NCBI RefSeq assembly: GCF_008369195.1
Contig: NZ_VOBC01000001.1
Coordinates: forward strand, 992,001 to 1,056,000
DNA from: Sporosarcina sp. ANT_H38
GTDB taxonomy: Bacteria > Bacillota > Bacilli > Bacillales_A > Planococcaceae
Length of the DNA: 64,000 bases
Direction of reading: 5' to 3'
How positions within the stretch are numbered: the stretch's first letter is position 1; each line of letters opens with the position of its first letter. The position numbers and the translations under genes were made by a program. The notes beneath the pieces were generated by a model that did not search any database, was not told where the DNA came from, and worked only from the letters and a program-made list of their open reading frames with translations. This document shows positions 9,036 through 19,800 of this stretch, piece after piece.

Positions 9036-10028
9036 TTATATTAAAAGAATTCTTTCTTGTTTTTCTGCGGAAACCAGTGCACCTTTTATTGCTTTTATAT
9101 TGCCAATTATATCTTCATTCGTGAATTTATTGGGTTTCCCATCAAGTACACTTGCTGCAAAATTGTCAGCCTGTAATGCATAAGGATTAATGTTATCATC
9201 AAGGATTTTGTTCGTTTGTCCATCTTTGATAATTTCGTATGATTGATCTCCAAGGAATGCGGTCTTCATCACGATTCTTCCCTTCGAACCAAGAATCTCA
9301 AGCTCATTCCGAAATTCAGCCCACATACCACAATCAAATGTCAAGGCAACACCATTAGAAAACTCCATCATTCCAGAAGCCATCATATCGACATTACCAT
9401 GATCTGATGAGAAAAAGGCATGAGTAGTTACCGCTGAAGGCTCTTCATCTAGCAATAATCTAGCAGCACTAATAGGATAACATCCTACATCATAAATTGA
9501 TCCACCACCCCATTCTTTTCTAAACCGAATGTTACCTGCATCCCCAGCCCCATTAAATGTAAATACACCATGAATACTCCGAACATCTCCGATTTCACCA
9601 TTATCAATCCGGATTCTAATATCTTCATATCTTTTTTGATGGCGATACATAAATGCTTCTGCTAGGATAACACCTGCTTTTGTACAAGCATCTACCATTT
9701 CTTTCGCTTCTGTTTCATCTAATGCAATTGGCTTTTCACATAAAATATGCTTTCCAGCCTTAGCGGCTTTAAGTGTCCACTCTTTATGTAAATGATTTGG
9801 AAGAGGAATGTACACTGCATCAATTGAGGGATCATTTAGTAATTCCTCATAGCTACCATAAGCTTTTTGAATTCCTAATTCATCTGCAAATGCTTGAGCA
9901 TTTTCCAAAGAACGGCTTGCAACTGCCACGACTACATTTCTTTTTGACTCCTGTATACCTGGTATTACAGACCGCTTTCCAATACTTGCTGTGCTAATAA
10001 TGCCCCATCGAACTTTGTTTCCTGCCAT
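9036..10028 (-). CDS. Gfo/Idh/MocA-family oxidoreductase
   Basis: NAD(P)-dependent sugar dehydrogenase of 330 residues: N-terminal Rossmann fold ('GIISTASIGKRSVIPGI') and the family motif 'ILCEKPIALDETEA' with the conserved EKP near residue 98, then the C-terminal dimerisation/substrate domain containing 'GGSIYDVGCYPI' near 175. Members oxidise or dehydrate sugars and cyclitols; no substrate can be assigned. It is first in a two-gene minus-strand unit with the aldo/keto reductase and is transcribed divergently from the yesN-like regulator. GAGGAGG precedes the start. Confidence 0.85.
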   Translation of the reverse strand: MAGNKVRWGIISTASIGKRSVIPGIQESKRNVVVAVASRSLENAQAFADELGIQKAYGSYEELLNDPSIDAVYIPLPNHLHKEWTLKAAKAGKHILCEKPIALDETEAKEMVDACTKAGVILAEAFMYRHQKRYEDIRIRIDNGEIGDVRSIHGVFTFNGAGDAGNIRFRKEWGGGSIYDVGCYPISAARLLLDEEPSAVTTHAFFSSDHGNVDMMASGMMEFSNGVALTFDCGMWAEFRNELEILGSKGRIVMKTAFLGDQSYEIIKDGQTNKILDDNINPYALQADNFAASVLDGKPNKFTNEDIIGNIKAIKGALVSAEKQERILLI

Positions 10029-10256
10029 TATTTATCGCCTCCTCAGATTAAAAACAGTATAACATTAGTTATATAAAATGAAAGAGTTAATATCTTAAAT
10101 ATTCAGGTTATAATTTCGAGGATTAATTCCCCATAACAATCTTGTTTTTACAAGTGATTGTCGTTTTTAATAGAATGAAAATTCAGTTAGAAGTGATATA
10201 GTTGAGTAGAGATAAATATATTATCATGTTGTTGCTTTGCAAGAGGGGGATGGATT
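10029..10256. promoter_or_regulatory. Divergent intergenic region between oxidoreductase and response regulator
   Basis: About 228 AT-rich bases between divergent genes must hold promoters for both. AGAGGGGG at 10242-10249 is the ribosome binding site of the response regulator. I see no convincing -35/-10 pair, cre or AraR box. Confidence 0.4.
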
Positions 10257-11840
10257 ATGTCGGTACATAAATGGTGTAAAGTATTGATTGTTGACGACGA
10301 ACTTCTAATTCGAAAAGGAATTAAACATTCTATTAATTGGGAAAAAGAGGGCTTTCAAATTATCGGTGAAGCAACGAATGGTGAAGAGGCACTCGATTTA
10401 ATTGAAACTTTTCGTCCACATATAGTAATCTCAGACATGGTGATGCCGGTTATGGATGGAGTAGAATTGACAAAAGCAATCAAGGAGGATTATCCACAAA
10501 TTGAAATTATTATCTTGAGCAGCTTTGGAGATTTTAATTATGTACGTTCTACATTTCAGCTTGGTATATCCGATTATATACTTAAACCACAATTGGAAGG
10601 CGCTGACCTACTAAAGACACTTAAACAAGCAGCTTATAAAATTCCGGGAGTTGTATTAGTTGATAATAGTGGTGGGGATGTGACAGTTTCAATTGAGAAT
10701 ATCATAGATAGAGTGATGACGGGTTTTGGATTAGACGAAGATCCGGGACTTATAGGAAACATTTTTACACACAGTCACTTCTGTTTACTAGGGATTGACA
10801 TTAGAGCTCACACAAATCATAAAAAAAGTATGATTCGGCCATTAATTGAGGAAATTGAAGAAAGAGTGAAAAGTGATTTTACGCATATTGAAATACATCG
10901 ATTACCAGTCAATTTAAACATTATGGCTTTTATGTTTAATTTCGAACTGAATCAATTACATTCAATTAAGGAATTTATTAAGATGTTATCTATGTCACTT
11001 ACATTTGTTGATACTAAAGTTGGCTGGGCATTAACAGAGCCTTTCATTGATTTTCTTGAGTTAAAGCAAGTTTATCAAGAGAAATTACTACCTCTTATTC
11101 AATATCATTTTTACTTACCAGATACATTGTTAATGATTTATGATGAAATCCCGAGCGTTCGACAAGTTAATGAGCCTTTTCAATTAACGAAGTTCACTAA
11201 ATTATTTCAACGTCAACAGTTTGAGGCGGCATTTTTATATTTGGAGGCGTACATTGAAGACCTTGCTCACCAATATACAACAGATGAGTTCTCATTTAAG
11301 TCCTTGGTAGGGAATATCATTTTCAATGTAACGATTCTTTTTGGAAATATGGAGAATAACAGCAGAAGCTTGGAAGAGGAAAAGTATTCTTATATATCCT
11401 CAATTGAGGGTGCATTGAATGTAAAAGAAGCTTTATCATTATTAGATGAATTTTTAACGAAAGCAAAAGCTGCGATTGAACTAACACTAACCAATCCGAA
11501 TCAGAATAATATGAAAAAGTTATTAGATTATATTAATGAAAATTACGCAGAATCACTTAATTTAACAGATATGGGAAAAAAATTCCATTACAATCCATCG
11601 TATTTATCAAATTACTTTAGTGAAAATAACAATCAAAGTTTTAGTGAATATTTAAAACAAGTACGGATTGAAAAATCTATTGAACTGTTGCAAAAGGAAG
11701 AGGTTTCAATAGCTAAAATTAGTATGCTAGTGGGCTACTCTGATCATAGCTATTTTTGTAGAGTGTTTAAAAGTTCTATAGGTGTTTCACCAAGTAGCTA
11801 TCGCAGACAATATTCCAGTACGAAGAAGAGGGGAAAATGA
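10257..11840 (+). CDS. YesN-type response regulator, REC + AraC DNA-binding domain
   Basis: Response regulator of 527 residues. N-terminal receiver domain: acidic pair Asp13/Asp14 ('VDDELLIRKG'), phospho-acceptor Asp60 in 'VISDMVMPVMDG', Lys in 'YILKP' near 115. A long linker follows, then a C-terminal AraC-type double helix-turn-helix (from about residue 420: 'LNLTDMGKKF', 'SEYLKQVRIEKSIELL', 'VGYSDHSYFCRVFKSSIGVSPSSYRR'). It overlaps the histidine kinase gene by 4 bases (ATGA), so the two are co-translated. Pairs of this kind usually sense extracellular oligosaccharides and activate a neighbouring ABC importer; the importer at 13.8-16.9 kb is the likely target. Confidence 0.92.
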   Translation: MSVHKWCKVLIVDDELLIRKGIKHSINWEKEGFQIIGEATNGEEALDLIETFRPHIVISDMVMPVMDGVELTKAIKEDYPQIEIIILSSFGDFNYVRSTFQLGISDYILKPQLEGADLLKTLKQAAYKIPGVVLVDNSGGDVTVSIENIIDRVMTGFGLDEDPGLIGNIFTHSHFCLLGIDIRAHTNHKKSMIRPLIEEIEERVKSDFTHIEIHRLPVNLNIMAFMFNFELNQLHSIKEFIKMLSMSLTFVDTKVGWALTEPFIDFLELKQVYQEKLLPLIQYHFYLPDTLLMIYDEIPSVRQVNEPFQLTKFTKLFQRQQFEAAFLYLEAYIEDLAHQYTTDEFSFKSLVGNIIFNVTILFGNMENNSRSLEEEKYSYISSIEGALNVKEALSLLDEFLTKAKAAIELTLTNPNQNNMKKLLDYINENYAESLNLTDMGKKFHYNPSYLSNYFSENNNQSFSEYLKQVRIEKSIELLQKEEVSIAKISMLVGYSDHSYFCRVFKSSIGVSPSSYRRQYSSTKKRGK

Positions 11841-13624
11841 CGAAACTTATTGAGCGAATAAATAATTATGGGTTATTAACCAAGATATTTCTTGTAATGT
11901 TCATTAGTATTATTGCGATTACGATTACGATTACATTTAGTACATTTCAGATGTCGAAAAAGTTATTTACAGAAACGTTTAGCATAACAAATTCAAAAGT
12001 ACTCGCAACAATCCAGGAGAGTGTGGAAAACTTTAATTATTCTGTTGTGAATACAATTAATAATATTGAACAAAGTGGGACAGTTAAAAAGTTCCTTACT
12101 GAAAGTGATACCAATACCCTCGAAATGTCGGAGTCCTATTTCAATATGAGTGTGCAGATGAATCGAATTCGGACTCACTTAGATACTTACGATACCGGAA
12201 TTACAGTGTTGGGTGTAAATGGGCGTAACTTTTCCACCAATCGTATATATTGGTCAATCACAGAAAAGGCACTACCAGATCATAGAATCACACTAAATGC
12301 ACTTGATAATCCAAAAGTATTGTCATATCACTATGATGATCTATATACGGATTCATTAAAAAAACCAGCAATTATTGCTTCGAAAGCGCTGATAGATAGA
12401 AATAGTGGAGAAATCTATGGAGTCATGTATATTACTATGCAGGAACTTGAATTCCGACAATTTTATACAAGCTATACAAGTCAAGGCAACGATGTTGCGA
12501 TTATAAATGGAGCAGGAATGATTGTTTCGAGCAATCGTACGGAGTTAATTGGACAAAAAGAACTCGGATTACTCAATCATGCACAAGAGATTGAGAAACT
12601 CGATTTGAATTATAAGGATATTGAGTTCTTAGAAAGAGAACAGATTGTGCTGACTGAATATCTACCATCACTGGATTTATATTTGGTCAACTTAATAGAT
12701 CGAAAACTTGTTATGGATAAAATCATTGATAAGAAATCAATAGTTCTCATCAGTATTTTAACCGCCAGTATTGCTTCGCTATTTATTTATTTTATTTCCA
12801 GGAGACTAACAAGATCACTAACGGGTCTTGTTAATCAAATTAATAATATTGCGAAATCCAATTTTGATCATTATGTCACCGTTTCAGGTAGTTATGAAAC
12901 GAAACAGGTCGGGACTGCGTTTAATTTTATGCTTGATGAACTTCATGAATATGTTAGGGAATTGATTGCAACTCAAAAAAAGCAACGTAATGCGGAGTTA
13001 GCTGCACTACAGCAACAAATTAATCCGCATTTTTTATATAATACGCTGGCATCCATAAAGATTATGGTAAAACAAGGGGATAAAGAGAAGGCAGCCGAAA
13101 TGATTAATAAACTTATTTCCTTATTGCAAAATACAATAGGAAATATTAGTGAGACGAATACAGTGGAACAGGAATTAACAAATATGAAAGACTACACGTT
13201 CATTAATCAGGCCCGGTATGGGGAACAGATTAGGGTTAATTACTACATAACTCCCGATTGTTTATCTTACCAACTTCCAAAGTTAATCATTCAGCCTTTT
13301 ATTGAAAATGCATTTTTTCATGCATTTAATAAAAAAAATTCGGGATTTATTCATATAATGATTGGACGAGAGCGAGATTCGCTTATCTGTGAAATTGTTG
13401 ATAATGGCGATGGAATGGAGACAAATCTTGAAAAACAGATGCCCAGCTACAAAAGTAAGCGACAATTATTTAGTGGTATCGGAGTGAAAAATGTCAATGA
13501 AAGGATTAAATTATTGTATGGAGAAACATACGGTGTGGAAATAACCAGTCCGTTAGGGGAAGGAACAAAGGTTAGGATTCGTTTACCAATTATAGAATCT
13601 AGAAATAATCCTAATTTACAATGA
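11837..13624 (+). CDS. YesM-type sensor histidine kinase
   Basis: Membrane sensor kinase of 595 residues: TM1 at about 17-35, an extracellular dCache-like sensor of about 260 residues, TM2 at about 301-320, a HAMP linker, then the His_kinase (LytS/YesM) domain with His398 in 'QQQINPHFLYN' and a HATPase domain with 'QPFIENAFFHAF' (N box) and 'DNGDGM' (G1 box). It overlaps the response regulator by 4 bases. Family knowledge plus the adjacent importer suggest it senses a galactoside or arabinogalactan oligosaccharide, which is inference. Confidence 0.92.
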   Translation: MTKLIERINNYGLLTKIFLVMFISIIAITITITFSTFQMSKKLFTETFSITNSKVLATIQESVENFNYSVVNTINNIEQSGTVKKFLTESDTNTLEMSESYFNMSVQMNRIRTHLDTYDTGITVLGVNGRNFSTNRIYWSITEKALPDHRITLNALDNPKVLSYHYDDLYTDSLKKPAIIASKALIDRNSGEIYGVMYITMQELEFRQFYTSYTSQGNDVAIINGAGMIVSSNRTELIGQKELGLLNHAQEIEKLDLNYKDIEFLEREQIVLTEYLPSLDLYLVNLIDRKLVMDKIIDKKSIVLISILTASIASLFIYFISRRLTRSLTGLVNQINNIAKSNFDHYVTVSGSYETKQVGTAFNFMLDELHEYVRELIATQKKQRNAELAALQQQINPHFLYNTLASIKIMVKQGDKEKAAEMINKLISLLQNTIGNISETNTVEQELTNMKDYTFINQARYGEQIRVNYYITPDCLSYQLPKLIIQPFIENAFFHAFNKKNSGFIHIMIGRERDSLICEIVDNGDGMETNLEKQMPSYKSKRQLFSGIGVKNVNERIKLLYGETYGVEITSPLGEGTKVRIRLPIIESRNNPNLQ

Positions 13625-13730
13625 AAGTCCAAATTATTAATGGCTGATAATTAAGAAAACTGTAAAAAGTGCGATTTCAGATAGATATTATCCTAACAGT
13701 CCCTATTTTTTATGTGTAAAATTGATTGTA

Positions 13731-13746
13731 GAAAGCGCTTTCAACT
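13731..13746 (+). promoter_or_regulatory. cre-like (CcpA) site upstream of binding lipoprotein
   Basis: The palindrome GAAAGCGCTTTC fits the cre consensus at 13 of 14 positions by eye and lies about 25 bases before the lipoprotein start. It suggests carbon catabolite repression of the importer/lacZ genes. Confidence 0.65.
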
Positions 13747-13768
13747 ATAGCAGGGGAGGGTTAGGGCA

Positions 13769-15058
13769 ATGAAAAAGATATTCATGTTATTTTTAATTAG
13801 TATATTATTGGTAGCTTGTTCTTCATCACCGGATTCAAAAGGAAGTGAAAGTAAAGGTGGAAATGAAGATACTGATGAAGTTACAGTATGGGCATGGGAT
13901 CCCAAATTTAACATTGCCGCGTTAGAAATTGCAAAAGAAACTTACAAACAAGAAAATCCAGATCTTACTGTCAAAATTATTGAAAATGCACAAGATGATA
14001 TTATTCAAAAATTAAATACAGCATTAGGTTCAGGTACAACGAAAGGATTACCTAATATTGTTTTAATTGAAGATTACCGGGCACAAAGTTTCTTAAAGTC
14101 TTTCCCTGATTTGTTTTATGAATTAACAGATTCATTTAATGCATCAGACTTTGCAGAATATAAAATTGCCCCAACAAGTTCTGAGGGTAAAAACTATGGC
14201 CTTCCTTTTGATACGGGTGTAACTGGTTTGTACGTTCGTACTGATTACTTGAAGGAAGCGGGTTATTCAGTAGAAGACTTAGAAGGAATTGATTGGAGAG
14301 AATATATCGAGATTGGGAAAAAGGTGAAAGAAGTTACAGGGAAAACATTCCTTACTATAGATCCTAATGATCTTGGTCTTATCCGAGTCATGATTCAATC
14401 AGCAGGCTCTTGGTATGTGAAAGAAGATGGTGTAACGCCTAACCTTGTAGATAATGCAGCACTAAAAGAGGCATTTGAAGTTTATAAAGAAATGATAGAC
14501 ACAAATATCTTAAAGCCGCACTCTGATTGGAACCAATTTCTAACAGGCTTTAATAGTGGAGATGTAGTTACTGTACCAACAGGAAATTGGATTACACCTT
14601 CAATAAAGGCTGAGGAATCGCAATCTGGAAAATGGGCAGTTGTCCCAATACCTAAATTAAATGTTCCTGGTGGAGTAAATGCTTCGAATTTGGGAGGAAG
14701 TTCATGGTATGTGCTAAATATCCCGGGTGCCGAGCAAGCAGCTGATTTCTTAGGTAAAACATTTGGCTCTAATAGTGAGATGTATGAAAAGCTTGTGAGT
14801 GAAGTTGGCGCAATTGGTACGTACAAACCTGCAGCAGAAAATGATGCTTATGCTGCAGAAGACAAATTCTTTAGTGGACAGAAAACAATTGCAAACTTTG
14901 CGTCGTGGATGGAAGAAATCCCAGGTATTAACTATGGAATGCACACGTATGCAATTGACGATATTATTACTGTTGAAATGCAAAACTACTTAAATGGTAA
15001 AGATATTGACTCTGTCTTGAGTAACGCTCAGAAACAGGCAGAGGCACAACTTAATTAA
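13769..15058 (+). CDS. Sugar ABC importer, substrate-binding lipoprotein
   Basis: Family-1 extracellular solute-binding protein of 429 residues. A short signal peptide ends in the lipobox 'LLVAC' (Cys17 lipidated), followed by a Ser/Gly/Glu-rich linker and the binding fold ('VWAWDPKFN', 'LPNIVLIEDYRAQSF', 'YGLPFDTGVTGLYVRTDYL'). It tethers to the outer face of the membrane and delivers sugar to the two permeases that follow. It is LacE/AraN-like; adjacency to the GH2 beta-galactosidase suggests beta-galactosides. A cre-like box lies just upstream and a hairpin separates it from the permease genes. The ATPase is not in this operon; MsmX at 59.7 kb is the likely partner. Confidence 0.9.
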   Translation: MKKIFMLFLISILLVACSSSPDSKGSESKGGNEDTDEVTVWAWDPKFNIAALEIAKETYKQENPDLTVKIIENAQDDIIQKLNTALGSGTTKGLPNIVLIEDYRAQSFLKSFPDLFYELTDSFNASDFAEYKIAPTSSEGKNYGLPFDTGVTGLYVRTDYLKEAGYSVEDLEGIDWREYIEIGKKVKEVTGKTFLTIDPNDLGLIRVMIQSAGSWYVKEDGVTPNLVDNAALKEAFEVYKEMIDTNILKPHSDWNQFLTGFNSGDVVTVPTGNWITPSIKAEESQSGKWAVVPIPKLNVPGGVNASNLGGSSWYVLNIPGAEQAADFLGKTFGSNSEMYEKLVSEVGAIGTYKPAAENDAYAAEDKFFSGQKTIANFASWMEEIPGINYGMHTYAIDDIITVEMQNYLNGKDIDSVLSNAQKQAEAQLN

Positions 15059-15077
15059 TATGTAAAAAAACGATAAG

Positions 15078-15147
15078 CCTTAAGCAATTGATTGCTAAAA
15101 CGGTCCAATTTAAACGACCTGTTCAGATCAATTGTTTAAGGTTTTCA
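15078..15147 (+). terminator. Hairpin/partial terminator between binding protein and permease genes
   Basis: CCTTAAGCAATTGAT pairs with ATCAATTGTTTAAGG (one G-U), with an inner GGTC/GACC stem, and is followed by TTTTCATTC. Leaky termination here would give more binding protein than permease, a common arrangement in ABC sugar importers. Confidence 0.65.
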
Positions 15148-15171
15148 TTCTAAATAAGGAAGTGATTTAAA

Positions 15172-16044
15172 GTGAAAGGTAGAACTAAAACCAAATTGAC
15201 TGGGTGGACATTTGTTGGGATTTCTACTTTTATGATCAGTGTGTTTTATTTTTATCCGATGATTCAGGCATTCATCCTCTCACTCCAATCGGGGGCAGGC
15301 ACAAATTTAAGCTTTGTAGGGTTAGCTAACTATAAACGCGTCTTTTCCGATCCTACATTTATTGCTGCTTTTAAAAACACTTTTATTTTTCTAATAGTGC
15401 AAGTTCCTATAATGATTCTATTAGGATTATTTTTATCTGTTCTCTTAAATGATCCAAAATTAAAATTTAAAAGTTTTTTCCGTATCGCAATATTTTTACC
15501 TTGCGTTACATCGCTTGTTGCATATTCTGTCATCTTTAAAGATTTATTTGCGGTAGATGGAATCATAAACAAACTATTACTTAATTTATCAATCGTACCA
15601 GAGGGAATTAATTGGTTGACGGATCCATTATGGGCAAAGGTCGCAATTATTATTGCGATTACATGGCGATGGACAGGCTATAATATGATTTTTTATTTAT
15701 CTGGTCTACAAAATATTGATCATTCAATATATGAAGCAGCAAGAATTGATGGAGCTTCCTCGTTTCAACAGTTTTTCAAAATTACAATACCAATGTTGAA
15801 ACCAATCATTTTATTTACATCAATTACATCAACAATAGGGACGTTACAGATATTTGATGAAGTAATGAACATTACGAAAGGTGGTCCAGGTAATTCGACC
15901 ACATCAATATCTCAATATATTTATAATCTCTCCTTTAAGTATACACCAGACTTTGGCTATGCTGCGACGGTCTCTTACTTTGTGGTTGTGATTATCGTAC
16001 TATTTGCCGCTCTACAGTTTAAGTTAGCAGGTGATAAAAAATGA
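15172..16044 (+). CDS. Sugar ABC importer permease (LacF/AraP-like)
   Basis: Six-helix permease of 290 residues with the ABC-contact EAA loop 'EAARIDGASSFQQFFKITIPML' near residues 187-208. It belongs to the CUT1 (MalF-type) permease family and forms a heterodimer with the next gene product. The start is GTG at 15172 after AAGGAAGTG. It overlaps the second permease gene by 4 bases. It serves the lipoprotein at 13769 and is presumably energised by MsmX. Confidence 0.92.
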   Translation: MKGRTKTKLTGWTFVGISTFMISVFYFYPMIQAFILSLQSGAGTNLSFVGLANYKRVFSDPTFIAAFKNTFIFLIVQVPIMILLGLFLSVLLNDPKLKFKSFFRIAIFLPCVTSLVAYSVIFKDLFAVDGIINKLLLNLSIVPEGINWLTDPLWAKVAIIIAITWRWTGYNMIFYLSGLQNIDHSIYEAARIDGASSFQQFFKITIPMLKPIILFTSITSTIGTLQIFDEVMNITKGGPGNSTTSISQYIYNLSFKYTPDFGYAATVSYFVVVIIVLFAALQFKLAGDKK

Positions 16045-16865
16045 AGAATGTAAAAAGAATATTTACATATCTATTTTTAACATGTGCCGCGATTATTTCT
16101 ATTTTCCCGTTTTTCTGGATGATTATCAGTGCGACAAATAAGTCGGTTGAGGTGTCAAAAGGTAGATTATTTCCTGGAAGCCACTTACTTGAAAACTTTA
16201 AAAACTTAATTGAAACGGTTGATATTGCTCAAGCATTAACAAATTCAGCAATCATCTCGGTGTCAACAACAGTCCTGTCATTGATAATAGCCTCATTAGC
16301 TGGTTATGGCTTTGAAGTATATCGCAGTAAGGCAAAGGACATTGTATTTAATATTTTATTAATATCAATGATGATTCCATTTGCTGCATTGATGGTTCCG
16401 TTATACCGGATGTTCGGTTCGCTATCACAAGTAGCGCCTTTCATAGGAATGGACACATTAGTATCTGTTATGTTGCCTACGATAACAACTGCATTTCTTA
16501 TTTTCTTTTTCAGGCAAAATACTAAAATGTTCTCCAGGGAATTGATTGAAGCTGGCAGAATTGATGGTTTGAGTGAACTAGGTATATTCTTCCGTATATA
16601 TATGCCAACAATGAAAACGACGTATGCTGCTGCTGCTATTATTACTTTTATGAATAGCTGGAATAATTACTTGTGGCCGCTAGTTGTTTTACAATCACCT
16701 GAGAAACAAACAATTCCATTACTTATATCTAACTTGGGTTCAAGTTATGCACCTGATTACGGTGTAATTATGTTAACAATTGTAATTGCAACATTACCGA
16801 CGGCACTGATCTTTTTCGTGATGCAGAAACACTTTGTGGCTGGAATGATGGGGTCAGTGAAGTAA
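16041..16865 (+). CDS. Sugar ABC importer permease (LacG/AraQ-like)
   Basis: CUT1 (MalG-type) permease of 274 residues, with a TM helix at the N-terminus ('FPFFWMIISATNKS' after it), and the EAA loop 'EAGRIDGLSELGIFFRIYMPTM' near residues 174-195. Its ATG overlaps the stop of the preceding permease gene (ATGA), indicating translational coupling. The beta-galactosidase gene follows after 28 bases, so import and hydrolysis are coupled in one transcription unit. Confidence 0.92.
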   Translation: MKNVKRIFTYLFLTCAAIISIFPFFWMIISATNKSVEVSKGRLFPGSHLLENFKNLIETVDIAQALTNSAIISVSTTVLSLIIASLAGYGFEVYRSKAKDIVFNILLISMMIPFAALMVPLYRMFGSLSQVAPFIGMDTLVSVMLPTITTAFLIFFFRQNTKMFSRELIEAGRIDGLSELGIFFRIYMPTMKTTYAAAAIITFMNSWNNYLWPLVVLQSPEKQTIPLLISNLGSSYAPDYGVIMLTIVIATLPTALIFFVMQKHFVAGMMGSVK

Positions 16866-16893
16866 TCAATTATAGATAAGGAGTGTACATTTA

Positions 16894-19800
16894 ATGAAGA
16901 AACCAAGTATAGATTGGCTTACAGATGTAGAAGTATTTGCTGTTAATCGCGTAACCGCGCATTCAGATCATCAGTATTATGCCACGATGGAGGAGGCACG
17001 AAAAAAAGGGGAAATGAATTTCCGACATAGTTTAAATGGAACGTGGAAATTTAGTTACGCTGTTAATCCCAGGAGTCGTATAGAACAATTTTACGAATCC
17101 GATTATGATGCTAAAGGATGGAATACGATTCAAGTTCCAGGACATATTCAATTACAAGGATTTGGACGACCACACTATGTAAACACAATGTATCCATGGG
17201 ATGGCTATGATGAAATTCGTCCACCTGAGATCCCTGTTGATGATAACCCAGTAGGTAGTTATTTGAAAACATTTACAGTACCTGAAAACATGCAAGATCA
17301 ACCCTTGTTCATTTCTTTTCAAGGTGTTGAGACAGCATTTTATGTATGGCTAAATGGAGAGTTTGTTGGCTATAGTGAAGATAGTTTTACACCAGCAAAT
17401 TTTGAACTTACACCATATTTACAGGTAGGTGGAAACAAATTAGCTGTTGAAGTCTATCAGAGAAGTACGGGAAGTTGGTTAGAAGACCAAGATTTTTGGC
17501 GTTTTTCAGGAATTTTTAGAGACGTATATCTATATAGCAAACCCTCTATACATGCAGATGATGTGCATGTGCATACTCATCTTGATGATACCTATACAAA
17601 TGCGGTTTTAGAAATAGATCTCAAAGTTGCTACTGACCAAGATATAAGAGTATCGCTTGAATTAGAGGATGCGGATCATAAAGTTATAGAAGTAGTCGAT
17701 CAAACACAATTTAGTACGAGTGGTTCATTGAAGTTGTCTGTTGAAAATCCACTGTTATGGAGTGCAGAAAATCCATATTTATATCAAGTTTATATTAAGC
17801 TTTATGATCAATTAGGAACATTAATAGAAGTCATTCCTCAAAATGTTGGATTCCGTCGTTTTGAAATGAAGAATAAAATTATGCAATTAAATGGTAAGCG
17901 GATTCTGTTTAAGGGTGTCAATCGGCATGAGTTTAATTGTCATAGCGGGAGAGTAGTGACAAAACAAGATATGCTTTGGGACATTAAAACGCTCAAACAA
18001 AATAATATTAATGCAGTTAGAACAGCTCATTATCCAAATCAAAGTTATTGGTACGAACTTTGTGATCAATACGGTATTTATGTAATTGATGAAATGAACT
18101 TAGAAACACATGGAACTTGGCAGAAAATGAATGTAATCGAACCTTCTTGGCTGATCCCGGGTAATCTTCCGGAATGGCAAAACATTGTAATGGATAGGGC
18201 GGTTTCAATGTTCGAACGTGATAAAAATCACCCTTCGATTTTGATTTGGTCATGTGGTAATGAATCACATGCTGGTGAAGTCATACTGAATGTGACACGC
18301 TATTTTAAAGAAGTTGATGAAAGTCGATTAGTTCATTATGAAGGTGTATTTTATGATCGGAATTACAGTGAGACAAGTGACATGGAAAGCCAAATGTATA
18401 CAAAACCAGCTGATATTGAGAAGTATTTATTGAATAACCCAGATAAACCGTATATCAGCTGTGAATATATGCATGCGATGGGGAACTCACTTGGTGGGAT
18501 GAACAAATATACAGATCTCGAACGTAAATATCCGATGTATCAAGGTGGATTCATTTGGGATTATATTGACCAAGGCCTTGTAATAAAGGACCGTTATGGA
18601 CAGGAATTCTTGGCGTATGGTGGTGATTTTGGTGATAGACCAACAGATTATAACTTCTGTTTTAATGGTATTATTTATGCGAATCGCGAACTGTCACCTA
18701 AAATGCAAGAAGTACGCTTTTTATACCAAGATATAAAGCTTATACCTGATCGTAATGGTGTGAAAATCATCAATGATCGATTATTCCAAGATACAAGTGA
18801 TTTAGTATTGGAATATCGTTTAACATTTGAAGGACAGCAATTATACCGTGCTCAAAAACAAGTGAATATTGAGCCAGGAAGCGAAGAGTACATTGAATTA
18901 GATTTTCCATCAGAATTGAATATGAATGGTGAATATGTGATTCAGACTGCACTTTTATTGAAAAACAAGACAATTTGGGCAGATCAAGACTTTGAACTTT
19001 CTTTTGGAGAGCATATATTTCAAGAAGGTAAACGAGACTTTATTATTCCAAAGGGGATAGTAAATGTAGTCAAAGGCGACGTTAATATTGGTGTCCATGG
19101 AGAAAGTTTCAGTGCTATATTCTCACTTAAAATGGCATCACTTATTTCACTCAAATATGCCGGCAAGGAAATGATTGAGCAAGCGCCTGCTCCGCTATTT
19201 TGGCGAGCGCTCACGGACAATGACCGGGGCAATCAAACAGGCTTTGAAATGAGTGAATGGTATGCAGCTAGTCTAGGTCGAAAATGTATTGGATTCAATG
19301 TACAAGATGAGAAAACATATGCAACTATTAGTTTTGATTATGCATTGGCAATAGATTCGGCTATAAAAATCAAAGTTTCTTACACAGTTTATGCCGACGG
19401 ACTTATTAAAGTATGTTCATCCTATCAGGGGGTCACTGGGTTGCCAGACATGCCGCTATTTGGAATTTCATTTAAAATGTCTGCTGATTATCATGAGCTT
19501 GACTGGTATGCGAATGGTCCAGAAGAAAATTATGTCGATCGTGCAAATGGTGTTAGATTAGGGGTATTTGGAAATAAGGTGTCAGCTAATATAGCTGCTT
19601 ATGCGACTCCGCAAGAATCGGGTAATAGGACTGGTGTCCGCAGGGTAGATGTAACCAATAACGAAGGAGTTGGCATCAGGATTTCATCTACAGATAAACC
19701 AATTGAATGCAATATTTCACCTTATACAGCGTTTGAATTAGAAAATGCTTCTCATCATTATGAATTGCCAACTATTCATTACACAGTCGTTACCATCGCT